This document shows positions 50,697 through 61,989 of a stretch of 64,000 nucleotides of DNA, piece after piece; positions within the stretch are counted from its first letter, which is position 1; every line of letters starts with the position of its first letter. The stretch is from Theocolax elegans (lineage: Eukaryota; Arthropoda; Insecta; Hymenoptera; Cerocephalidae), in contig CM047426.1 of NCBI GenBank assembly GCA_026168455.1, forward strand, positions 33,725,058 through 33,789,057, in the 5' to 3' direction. Under the pieces are notes generated by a model. The model saw nothing but the letters and a program-made list of their open reading frames with translations. It had not been told where the DNA came from and searched no databases. A program made the translations under genes and the position numbers.

Positions 50697-53324
50697 GCAC
50701 CACGAGCATCACGAAGGATCCAGACCAGGAACGCCGCTGGTCGACGAACGTCCAGAAAACATTATGCCGAGCGAACCCAGGAGGTTTCGCGAGCGCAGTC
50801 AGGATGGTCCACTCTCGTTACCTTTACCCCGGTTCGCCAGTCAGATGCTGAACAGCACAGGATCCTCTCGGGTTGGTTCCTCTGGCTCCTCGACTACCGG
50901 ACTCGCCAAAATCGCCTCACCTCCCTGCGTCGAACGAGTTCACCCGGCAATTCCCAGTCCCCGCAGCGCTGTGCAGCCACCTGCATCACCACCTCCGAGG
51001 CATCCAAGCCCGAGCCCGACGAGCTCGGACAGCGAGACCGCACCACAATCGCCTAGCCTCGAGGAAAGGATTCGTTCCCTCGACGAGAAGTATGAAAAAT
51101 GGTCGGGCTCGAGGGCGTTGAGCGCCGCAGGGGGAGATGCGCTTGCTAAATTGGACGCCCAGGCCTCCGAGAGATTTCGTTTCCGGCACAAGCTACTCGA
51201 CCTCGATCTCCACGAAGTTCAGCCCTCGGACATCGTCAAGTCCGTGCTCGCGAAGCGCAGTGTCTTCGACGAGGACTCGAAGCGGCTCGAAAATCTCAAT
51301 GAGAAGTACGAGCCAAAAGAGTTTACGGGCGTTCTTGGGGTAGCAGGTTTAATCGGTCAACCAACCGGCACCTCTGCCTGCGCAAGTAAGGTTTGTCTGC
51401 AGTATCCGTTTCCTAGTCATCCGCCGACTATCGCTGGGAAGCACACCTGCTTGGCCCATCCGGCGGCTCCGGTTACTCCGGGCGCGAGCGTCAAGACGGT
51501 CAGTCCGGAGCTGCCACCCGTCTCGTTGCCGGGACTTCCTGGGGCAGCCTCTACCAGTCGTAGTCCGCCAGCTAGCATACCGGCAGCTGCACCTCCGAGG
51601 CCCAAGAAGGACTCCACAACGGTGTCCAGGCATCCCAAGCCCAAGGATGTACCACCGGCTATGCCGGCATCAACTCCAGCGCCAGCGACGGCGCCTACTC
51701 CTCCAATTGCTGCCCGCCGACCTAGAAAGAGTCAGATGGTCCGCCCGAAATTTCCGAAACAGATAAAACTCGCGAAGAAAAAGAGAGGCGAGAACGCGAA
51801 GAACGCGAGCGACGCGACAAAGAGGAAGAACGCCGAGAACGTGAAAGGCAAGAAAAGGAACGAAAGGAACGCGAGGATCAGGAACGTCGAGAAAAGGAGC
51901 GTATTGAGAAAGAAAGGCAAGAGCGCAAGGAGAAGGAAGAACGTGAGAGGCGAGAACGCGAGGACCGAGAAAGGCGTGAAAAAGAACGCCTCGAGAAAGA
52001 GCGCCTTGAAAAGGACCGGCTTCGGAAGGAGCGAGAGGAACAGGAGAAGCGCGAAAAAGAAGAGCGCGAGCGAATAGAGCGAGAAAAGCGTCGAGAAGAA
52101 AAGGATCGCGTGGAGCGCGAAAGGAAACGGGAGCGTGACGAGCGGGACCGCAGAAAGGAAAAGGAGGAACGCGAACGCCTTGAGAAGGAACGACGAGATA
52201 AAGAAGAGAAAGATCGGATCGAGAAGGAGAAACATGATCGGGATAAGCGCCGGGAGCGTGAAGAAATTGAGAGGCGAGACAAGGAAAAGGCCGATCGAGA
52301 CAAGCGACGTGATCGTGAAGAAAAAGAGAAGGAAAAGGAAAAAGAAAAAGAGAAGGAGAAAGAAAAGGAAAAGGAGAAGGAGAAGGAAAAGGATAAAGAG
52401 AAGGACAAAGAGAAGAGGGAGCGAGATGAGAGTAGGAGAATACCGACGGAAAACCATCTGCACCCTAGCAACGCCCAACCTTCTGTTATCCCAGCATCCA
52501 TTTCATCAAAACGACGCTGCTCCTCTCAGGATGGTCCAGTCGATGATGAGGCCAAAGAGGCGAAACGAATGAAAATCTCTGAGCATCGCAGAGATAGTAA
52601 GGACAAGTCCAAGCCTAATCGACGCTCTGAGGACCGAAAGCATCGTGAAATTCATCGGACCAGTCGCGACAGTCGAGATAGTCGCGAAAGTAAAGACTCT
52701 ATTTCTACCCAAGACAGCAGGGATTCTCAAAGCCATTCCGATCTGAACCGAGAGTCTAGCAGGGAAGGCAAAGAAAATAATCGAGAGGTTAGTGGCAAGG
52801 AAAAACCTCGCAGCAAGAAAAATCGATCCGAAAGGTCCTTGGAGAAGGAATCAAGGGAACGAAGTCCTCGTGTCTCTCTTCATGAACCTGATAAAGAGTT
52901 CCTTTCTAGACTGGAACTTGCTAAGCGTACTGATGCAAGTCCACCTAGTGAACAAACTGTGCATCATCCGGCTCCACCGGTACAGGTGCCGCTGCAACAA
53001 CAGCAACAACAGCAGCAGCAACAACAACTACAACAACAGCAACAACAACAATCTCATCAACAGCAGCCACCGCCGCCGCCGCCACAACATCATCATCATC
53101 ATGTCAGTTTGAGTATTCCTAACGACCTGGACGAGGGTGCCCTCTTGACGCATGAAATGCAGGGCATGCGAAATCCCTCTGCTACTGATACCGACAGTGA
53201 CGAACCAAAGAAGCATTCTATATTCGATATCGTCGATGATGAGCCAGCTTACATCAGTATGTATGATAAAGTTAAGGCAAGATCGACGAAAAACATGCAG
53301 AAACTAGAAGAAGAAAAACGTCAG
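50697..53324 (+). CDS. spen: spen exon: conserved linker plus Lys/Glu/Arg-rich charged region (one frame break)
   Basis: After a TTGCAG acceptor the exon reads HHEHHEGSRPGTPLVDERPEN, then ERIRSLDEKYEKWSGSRAL, FRHKLLDLDLHEVQPSDIVK and SVLAKRSVFDEDSKRLENLN, all conserved between insect and vertebrate Spen. A Pro/Ala/Thr-rich segment follows to about 51720. From 51726 the reading frame moves by one base and a 230-residue tract of Arg/Glu/Lys/Asp begins, ending in a KE repeat near 52320-52430; it looks like a long single alpha-helix or coiled coil. Then come SR/DR-rich sequence, a polyQ-Pro-His stretch (52993-53103) and HSIFDIVDDEPAYISMYDKVKARS, another conserved Spen block. The exon ends at CAG|GTAATA in phase 0. 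The frame break may be a one-base deletion in the sequence or a very short intron. Confidence 0.9.
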
Positions 53325-53608
53325 GTAATATCTTCAATACTTTTATATTTAAAATATATTAAAAAGTATTATAATTTTTTATTAAGAAATCCTTAAATTC
53401 AATTTTTGTTTAGAATAATGTTTTTTTTTTTTTTTTTGAGAAAAATTATAATTAAATTTCAACAGTCTTAAAAATTAAAATTCTATTTCGTAAATATTTT
53501 TATGAAAATATTAACTGATTATAATAGCATAATAAAAAAATTAATAATTGTTAATAATTTTTATAAACAAATTATATAAGTAGTAAACTAAATAATTATT
53601 TTTTCTAG

Positions 53609-56600
53609 GTGAGGCTGAAAGACAAATTCTCACAACTAAAGCAAAGTAGAGCTAGGCGAGAGGAAAAGAAACAAAGCACATCATGGGACGGAGACTCGGT
53701 CAGTAGCAAAGCTTTAACGGAAGACGAGGCGACTTCAGAGTCAGACTCTGCAAGGGCCAAATCTTTGCCTCGCAAGGGCTCAAGATCACGAATACACTCG
53801 GATACCAGCGAGGAAGATGAAGCTTTTAACAACAAAATCGACAAAATAAAGACCGAGCGTTTCCTTGAGAGTGACGTTCGAGCTTGGATTCGCTGACAGC
53901 GAAGAGAAGCATCATCCTCGTGAATCCGCAACGATAAATACAAATGTAATTGTCAACAACATACACATTAAGGACGAACCGCGGACTTCCGAAGACGAGG
54001 AAAAGATAACCATGATGTTCCATGGAAATCATCCAGTAGTACCTAATAACCATGAGAGGGATTCCAGAAAAAAGTCGCACAAGAAGAAACAAAAACGGCA
54101 AAAGAATTCGATATCAAGCGAAGAGGGTTTGAAACTCGAACCTTGTGATAGCCTTAACTATAAGAGTAATAAGACTAGTTTGTGCTCTGTTCCGAATTCC
54201 AATCATGTAGACGACGATTCTCCTAATTCGGCGTCGCACATCAATGCAAATCTAGCTACGTCAACATTTAGCGACAATGAAGAAAGAATACGCCAAGAAA
54301 AGAAAGCAAGAAACAAGAAGGACAAACGTCGAGATAGGAATGCCGAGAATAAAGTTAAAGCCAGAAGAAAAAGACTTAATCGACAAGAGGCTAGAGATAA
54401 CCAACGAATGGAAGACATCTTTGGACCTCTATCGGACGATGTCGATGAGCCTACAGGCAATAGTTTTTACAACAGACTATCCAGTTCACCTCAAGAGAAT
54501 CACACTGGTTATCAATCCGACAGCGATGGTTTACGCAGTCCCGTTTTGGATCATGATCGAGTTCGCAGAAAATCAGAGAAAAAACGTAACAGGCATCAGC
54601 CACAGGACGAGAACAGCGTCGATCTGGCTGAGGCTGGTCGAGAAATCGAAGCTAAGCTTCTGGGTCTTCCAAATTCACCTAAATCTGCGGCTACCGAAAC
54701 CAATGATCATGACGTATTCCGTTTCACTGATGACAATGATAGCGTAGAGCCCTCGACGCCGACCACGGCTCCTGAAAAGCTAAAGGAAAAGAAAAAGAAG
54801 AGAAAGAAGTCGAAGGAAGAGCGAGTACGAAAAGATTCTCATCATTACCATCATCACCATCACCATCATCACGATAAATCGAGTGGTGGTTTGCCATACT
54901 TGGGCTCTGACAATACACCTCCAAGGGCCAGTAGTCCAATTATCGCAACGAAGTCGATGTCGCCTACATTACCATCGCCCAGAGAACGAATGCCTAGTCC
55001 GATTCCCAAGATCAACCCTAATGTACCTAATGCGACGACGCCGGCATCGGAAACCGAAATCGAGCCCGAAGGCAGGTGCGAAACTCTCACAGATGTTGAA
55101 TCAGCCAAGTCTGATAAGAAAAAGGACAAATTTATTCCAGGCTTTGGTATTGATATTGATGAAAGTATTCACGAAAACGCAGTAAAAAGCATATCTGAAC
55201 CAGATGAACGGGATACTAGTTTACAGTCTCTGAACAGCCGGGACGAACAGGAAACTCCCGAGTCGAGAACCCCACCCCCTCAAACCGAGGATAAACCTCG
55301 TGTTGTTATCTCACAGGAGGAAACTGAGGATGCTGTTGCCGCGCTGCTAGAAGAAACCTTCGGCGAAGCCGAAGATTACTCATACGAAGCTGAGGAAGAG
55401 GAAGCCGAAGCTGAAAATAGTAGCGGTCCATCTCAGGAACCACATCAGAATACTGAAAACGCTGAGGAGACACAACAAGCAGTCGAGAGCCTTAATGCAT
55501 CGACCGTTGAATCTGAGGCAGACATGAAGCCAGATACACCGCAAAGTGAACACGATCTCCAAATAGATACAGACACGGAGGAAGATCCTAACTACGAAGG
55601 ATTTGATGTTGCACAGCGCCCAAAGACTCCAGAAATTCCATCGTTTTACGAATCATCAGGAAAAACATCGACGTCATCAGTAGCTGTACCTGTGTTAAGT
55701 CCTGAGAAGCCGGGTGAAACTTTGTCGGTGCCTACTTCATTGGCCTCGGTACAAAGTCCGGCAAGTTCAGTGATAGCGCACTCTTGGAATTTGAGAGAAT
55801 CTAAAACTCGAGAGCCAGCAAAAACACCGGAAACTGAGGCGGTTGAACCGAGTGTGTGTGCGTCCGAACCCAACACCGCTACAGTAGCACCGTTTAAGAA
55901 AAGCGTACCCAGTCCGTGTAGTACCGTGTCTGTAACAACCGAACCGGCCAAAATCGCCTCTGTAGGTGCAAGACCTACACCTGTCACCACCCAAGCACTA
56001 TACCAGAGGTTACCCGTATCTCCTCAAAGTCAAATGGTAGCATCAACCAGGCAAGTGTCACCTAGAATGCAGACTGTTTGTTCCAATGCATCGGTGCCTC
56101 CTCTTGTATCCACACGAATGCCATCTTTGGCGAATGAACAACTATCGCCACGACTACCTCAACCTCTATCACCTAACGGTCAGTGGTCTCGAAATCCATC
56201 CACGGACTCCTTTAACGAGCTGTACGGTCAAGGGCGCGGCACCGCCTGTCAGGATACCTGTAAGTGTTCCCATCTCTGCACACCGATCCGAAACTCAACT
56301 TCAACACATTTATTCGACTGCGGCAACTCAGCAACCTGTGATACAGCACGCACCAGGCATGAGGGCGGTAGCACCTAATTATCCCAGAGGAGGTTTGCCT
56401 CCGCTCACTCTGAATATACCACCTAGGCCGTACTTTGCACCTGGTTCTCAACCGAAGGGCTCGAGAGAACCCGGTGTAGGTGACAAATCCGTCATTGAAA
56501 CGCTTATACCAGTCAGTGTAACTGAACAAAGGGTAGATGAACCAAAGTTATCTACTGCCGTCATTCCTGAACCAGCCAATAAGCCGTCTACATCTCCAAA

Positions 56601-59600
56601 GGTGCCCTCGCCTAACCAGCCACCCACATTTATTCCGGAAACAGCCAAAATCGAAATAAGGCCAAGCACTTCCAGTCCAGTATTTAGCAAAACCGATGTT
56701 TGCGCTTCATCACCTAGACCCAAGCAGTTCCCTCAGTCAGTCAGCACTACTGAATCTGATCTATTGTCACCAAGATCAAAGCAAGAGATCGCTAATGTTC
56801 AGCTTGTTACAGCGCACGTGTCGAAGTCTTTTACACCTAGCCCCGTGATCGTGGCTCATGAGCAACCACATTTATTACATGCTTCCGTGGTTCAACCACT
56901 CGTTCATCCTTCAGTTTCATCACCAAACCCGGCGCTACCTATTAAATCCGATGCCTCGCAACAAGTGTCGCCTACTGGCTTAGTTTCTGAGAAATGCCTT
57001 ATTCAATCAGTGGCTCCTATGGTAAGTCAGAAATCGACACCTGTCACATCGGCACTTGCGCCTCAAGGTATTCTATTGGGTAAAACACACATGCCCAATG
57101 TTGCTCGAGTGGTCTCATCTACGACACCTAGCGTGCCAGCTACATCCTTGTGTAAATCAACAACATCTGAGAGCGAGATGCGTTTCGTTTTGGTCGATCG
57201 TGAAACTAAAGAGCAAGGTATTCCACGCAATGCCATTCACTTACCCAACATCTACAGAACTACACCTACTAAAACGAGTACATCGGAAAGGGAAATGCGA
57301 TTTGTTTTGGTAGATCATGAGGTGAAAGAACAACAAGCGGCTCCACGTAGTACTATTGACTTGCTCAATTATCAAGCTACTTCCAATAAGACTAGTCCTT
57401 CTGAAAGCGACATACGTTATATTCAAGAAGGTCGCGAGGACAAGGATCAAGGTACTCCTCGAAATAAGATTGTTTATCCACGTGTGATTCCTTTACTCAT
57501 GACACCAGTAAAGTCCAGCTCTACGGAGACTGATGTTCGGTACGTTACCGAAGAAAATGAGGTAAAAGAAGAGTCACAAGTGCAACCAATGCAACTGACA
57601 CCTCCTGTTAAATCTCAGCCTATCGAGGTAAAACTTGAAGAGGCACCGGAAGTTAAACCCAGCATAATTAAAACAGAAATGGTACCAGAACTAAACAAAA
57701 CGGAATTGGCAAGTGAAGTAAAAGTTGATAAGCAAGATCCTTGTCGCATCGAGAAAGTCAATGTAAAAACGGAAGATGACCAAATTAACGAAATGAAAAC
57801 CGAACCTAAATCACTACCTATAGAACAAGTTAAAACTGAAGAAGATGTGAAACGTGATGAAGAAATTGAGGGCGACGCTGACGACGAACCAGCGGAAGAT
57901 CCCCTAAAGGAACCAAGCACCGATCCTCTTGCACTTGATTTGGTAAAGGAAGATGCGGCTGACAGTAAAGAAGACAGCGATTACTGGTCTGCAAAGGAAG
58001 TAAATATCGAGAGTGTTATTAAAAAGGTTGACGCACTTTGCGATGGCGAAAGTAACGATATTGATGAAGAAGACGAAATTCACGATAGGAACGAATTACA
58101 AGAGACTAGTAAAAGCGATGGTGACTCGTGGTTCGATTCCGAATCAATCGAGGAAGATAACAAAAAGAACTACACGAACGCAGACGATCATGACGAGGGT
58201 GTTGAAACCTGTGAAATCGAATCGACGAAAGCACGACGTGGCAGAGCCAAAACAAAAAGAGCTGTCGGTAGTCGGGGTGGTGTTACAACTAGACGCGGTG
58301 GACGTAACTCTACTACCGCTGCAGTCATGGTTCCAACTCACCGACGAGGTGGTCGTACAGGACGAGGTGGTAAACAACACGCTGAAAAGAATAAGTTACC
58401 AGCGGATGTCTATGAATTTCACGATGATAGCGAGGAAGATAGCGCTGGTCGTCCTAGGCTAATACTCACAATTAAGTCACCTGGTCCAAACGCTACGGGT
58501 CCGAACGCTCAGCCAGCGACGCCAGTAGCCGCAGTTAAAGAAGTCCCGCCGGAGGAATTCGTATCGCCCGCGGTAAACACACGAAAATCTCGTAGGTTGG
58601 CAGAAAAGGACGGAAGTAGATCCACCGTTGACGATGTAATCGAGGACGTTGTTCGAGGTATGGCCAATAAAAACGCAGTTGGTGCTCCGGTTACTCGAAG
58701 AAGTACAAGGCAGAACAGCGCCCCACGTAATACAACGACTCAACAACTTGTTCCTCCAGCCGCAGAAATTAGAAAATCGCCTAGAAGCGCACGCAAGATC
58801 ACGAGGCATACATCCGAAAGCACAGACGAGGTTGTCGAGGAGAAAATCAAGGAAAACTTAATTGAGTCACCAGCAAAACCTGAGGAACCTGCAGCTCCAG
58901 CAACCCAAACCGAAAAGATCGATGAAGCTAGACCACCTTTGACAACATCTCAAAAGCCTGCTTCCTTGGAGCCGATGACGTTAATTGACCCAGTCACCGG
59001 AATGCTTATACCAATGAGAGAATCCGAGGAAGGGCAATACATTCCCGTCTCTACGGCTTCCGGGCAGGTAATCCAAAGTACACTAAGAGCTAGTATGGAA
59101 GCAAGAACAAATTTGTCAGTAAGTCAAGTGGAAGCAGTTAGACCTAAATCTGTTGAAACCACATTGACGGAAGTTGTTAAAGCGGAACCAGAAATCGAAG
59201 CTGCTCCATGCAAACCACCGCAATCCGTTGTCACGACGACGGCGGCCGCTCCGAGTAGTGTCATCTCTAAACCACAGTCTCCTGTTATTCAAGCAACTGC
59301 CACCGTTTCTGTACAGCCACCGGCAGTCGCAGTTTCAGTACCGTCCACTACCGCGGACGCTTCCGTCAGTGTTGTTTCATCTCCAGCACCGTCTACCACT
59401 AGTTCTAAACCTACGAGTCTCAAAGCTCATGTTCTCAATGCTAGCAAACTAAATCAAATACAGCATCCTATTGTTGTCACTAAAGCAGCCGTTGCAAGTG
59501 TACCTAGTCAGGCTATCGTGCAAAATATTGCAAAACAACCTGTGCAGGCAGTTCAAGGTTTGCATTTGCATGTACCACCTGTCCGAGTAGTATCGCCATG

Positions 59601-60066
59601 TGTCAGTCCTCACGCTAAACCGATACAACCACAAACTGCTGTGATCAACGTGGCTAATGGAAAGCCTGGTCAACCTATGTCTCCGGTTCTTAATAACACC
59701 GGAATTCCGCCTAATCCAAAGCAACATCTTCTTCAAGCAGCTAAACAACAACAGCAGCAACAACAACAACCGCAGCAGCAACAGCAAACGTCTACAATCA
59801 TAAATTTACAACAAAAGATACCTGTAAATGTACATTCTGGACCGATAACAACGTCACCTGCACAAAGAATTCACACAACTCCTCAGGCGACAAACTTAAA
59901 GGGAATAAATGGTCAACCTCATCCTTTGAATCCGAAGGCTCATTTGCTTCAAGCTGTTGTACCTTCTATCGTTGCGGGTACTGTAGCGAGCCCACCAACT
60001 CAGTCGCATCTAGTGGCTCCCGTAGTTACGGGTGTGCCATGTTCGAGAACAACTCCGAAAGCATCA
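53609..60066 (+). CDS. spen: spen exon: giant central low-complexity exon (two frame breaks)
   Basis: The exon starts VRLKDKFSQLKQSRARREEK after TTTTCTAG and ends at a GTAAAT donor, phase 0 at both ends. It is about 2,150 codons. Along it are a Ser/Glu/Asp-rich segment (HSDTSEEDEAF), the MEDIFGPLSDD block, basic KKKKRKKSK sequence, a His run (about 54840-54873), EDAVAALLEETFGEAEDY (a conserved Spen motif), Pro/Ser/Thr-rich stretches, a 39-residue tandem repeat (57163-57590), a cluster of sumoylation-type motifs (57628-57845), an RGR/RGG-rich basic patch (58225-58380), TLIDPVTGMLIPMRESEEGQ, and a second polyQ (59746-59790). The open frame changes at 53850-53896 and again near 56215-56240; each needs one base removed (or two added). 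Apart from these points it is open throughout, so I consider it functional. Confidence 0.9.
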
Positions 60067-60156
60067 GTAAATATTGTTTAACCATATATATTTTATAAAC
60101 AATCAATTGTTTTAATGAATCAGCTAATTTAATTGTAAAATTAATTTGTTAATCAG

Positions 60157-60273
60157 GTAACCGGAAGTATCGAGGCACCTAAGGTTGAAGTTTCAATGTC
60201 TGGTTGTATAATGGTACCAGCACCAAGTCCACAAAGCAGAGTAGTGCCAATTTCAGCTTATGAAGCATCATTG
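60157..60273 (+). CDS. spen: spen exon: short linker exon
   Basis: This 39-codon exon, phase 0 at both ends, reads VTGSIEAPKVEVSMSGC then IMVPAPSPQSRVVPISAYEA. The AATCAG acceptor and GTAAGA donor are good. It is Pro/Ser-rich with no known fold and joins the giant exon to the Pro-rich exons before SPOC. It begins with GT directly after AG. Confidence 0.85.
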
Positions 60274-60479
60274 GTAAGATAAATGTGTTTCAATAAAGTC
60301 TAGCACGCTTTTGCTTAAAATTATCGCATTCATCATAATCTCTTTATACTTGTACACCATTTATACTAATTGTGCGTATCATAGAGTTTTCTTGATAGTT
60401 ATTAGTTTAATTTCTTTATTATCAAAGCTTTATTTAAATTATTTATATTGTTATACTAACTTGGCTTGAATTTGGCTAG

Positions 60480-60596
60480 CATGGAAGCGCTGGTGCAGCT
60501 CCATCACCAGGGGGACAATACGGACTTGTACCCCCACATCGCTCCCAGAGTCCTCCATTGCCTCCGCCTGCCCATCATCATGCTAATGCTCCTCAG
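60480..60596 (+). CDS. spen: spen exon: Pro/His-rich linker
   Basis: This 39-codon exon (phase 0 in and out) reads HGSAGAAPSPGGQYGLVPPH, then RSQSPPLPPPAHHHANAPQ. The acceptor is GGCTAG and the donor GTACTT. The frame starting at ATG 60481 is a shadow; the exon frame starts one base earlier and continues in phase from the previous exon. It is low-complexity, as expected between the central region and SPOC. Confidence 0.83.
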
Positions 60597-61036
60597 GTAC
60601 TTACAGCTACAGCTTAATCTTAATATAGTTAAACCTATTGTTACATTGCCATATCAAATATCACTAGCAAAAGATATCACATACTAAGTCACTTACTTTT
60701 TCTTTAATTTTACACAATTCTTTTTCTTTCAATTGTAATGCAAGTAATAGACTTACGTAATTTTTCTTTAAAGATATATTTTTCAAAAATTTATGAATTT
60801 AAAAAGAATATTTGAAATTATTGCACAATTACTTATAATTATTAATATTTTAATAAGTATTTATACAATTCTGCTAGTACTTAAATTTACTAATTTTTTT
60901 AGAAATCTATAAGACATGATTTTTTTTAAAAGATTTGATTTTATACATTTGATTTACTTGTTAGCAAATAAAGCAATAATGGAAAGTAAAAATTAATAAT
61001 CAATGCATTTTTGTTAACAAAAAGATTCTTTCGCAG
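60597..61036. other. spen: spen intron; AT-rich, nothing else seen
   Basis: It runs from a GTACTT donor to a TCGCAG acceptor. No repeat or coding content. Confidence 0.8.
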
Positions 61037-61744
61037 GGTGACGTTGTTAATCACTACGGCACTCTTACGCGAGCCGGCGAAATACCAGCGCACTACATGC
61101 ATCCACAGGTTCTACAATACCAGTACCTAACGGCACCTCGAATCTCGTATCATGTACCGGGAACAAGATCGCCCCATTTGCCGTTGGATCCTAAACTCGA
61201 AGGCGGTGTCGAGGAAACGCATAGTCCACCATTGGAGTTGCGACGAGGCAGGAGAACGCCTCAGGAAAGAACAACCGACAGTCCGCAAGTTGCGCAGGTT
61301 TACATGATGCATGCACCGGGAAGGTTACCACCGCCACCCCAATACAACACCTCGAGCGCGGTTCAACGTACGTACTATGATCCACCGCCAGCACATCTGC
61401 GATCCCAATATCCAATGGCTGCAAGCGAGGCACCAACTGATCGGGCGTTGACGCCTGATAGGCCGAGAAAACAACTGGTTACGACACCACCTCATGCCTC
61501 GCAGGTTCCACCTCAAGCGGACTCGTTGCTTATGTTGTTGCAACGGTATCCAGTAATGTGGCAAGGTTTGCTGGCTTTGAAGAACGATCAGGCTGCCGTA
61601 CAAATGCACTTTGTCTTTGGCAATCCAAACGTCGCAAGGGACAGTTTACCGTGTAACAGTGACGGCTCGACGCCTCCTTTGAGAATCGCCCAGAGAATGC
61701 GACTCGAACCTACGCAAGTTGAAGGTGTTGCAAGAAAAATGCAG
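61037..61744 (+). CDS. spen: spen exon: pre-SPOC region and first half of SPOC domain
   Basis: The 236-codon exon starts GDVVNHYGTLTRAGEIPAHY after TCGCAG. It runs through a Pro-rich region and a basic segment (RRGRRTPQERTT), then from about 61515 enters the SPOC domain: SLLMLLQRYPVMWQGLLALK, then VQMHFVFGN and PPLRIAQRMRLEPTQVEGVA. SPOC binds short acidic or phosphoserine peptides of corepressors. The basic-patch residues known from human SHARP (Lys of LLALKND and the two Arg of RMRLE) are present. It ends at CAG|GTATGT, phase 0. Confidence 0.93.
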
Positions 61745-61830
61745 GTATGTTTACTCAAATTTTTAATAATATTCTCCTTACAGAAATTAAACAACAGTGT
61801 GCAACATGTACATTACATTTATATTTGCAG

Positions 61831-61989
61831 ACTGACAATGAACACTGTATGCTTTTGGCACTTCCTTGTGGACGAGATCATTTGGATGTATTACAGCAGA
61901 GTAAGAATCTCCAAACGGGCTTTATAACGTATTTACAGCAAAAGCAAGCTGCAGGAATCGTTAATATCGCTGCACCTGGTTCTCAGCAG
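61831..61989 (+). CDS. spen: spen exon: middle of SPOC domain
   Basis: This 53-codon exon reads TDNEHCMLLALPCGRDHLDV, then FITYLQQKQAAGIVNI and APGSQQ. These are SPOC core strands and helices, including the Tyr of FITYL that contributes to ligand binding in SHARP. TTTGCAG acceptor, GTTTGT donor, phase 0 both sides. Confidence 0.93.

Noticed and set aside
51386..51725. Intron from the strong GTAAGG donor at 51386 to the CCTAG at 51725
   Set aside because: It would remove the LQYPFPSHPP-type segment, which looks like genuine coding sequence, and it does not restore the downstream frame.
51732..52501. Long minus-strand open frames opposite the Lys/Glu/Arg-rich tract
   Set aside because: They translate to Phe/Leu- or Ser/Arg-only runs, the expected complement of a GAR/AAR repeat. 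The plus strand carries the conserved Spen protein.
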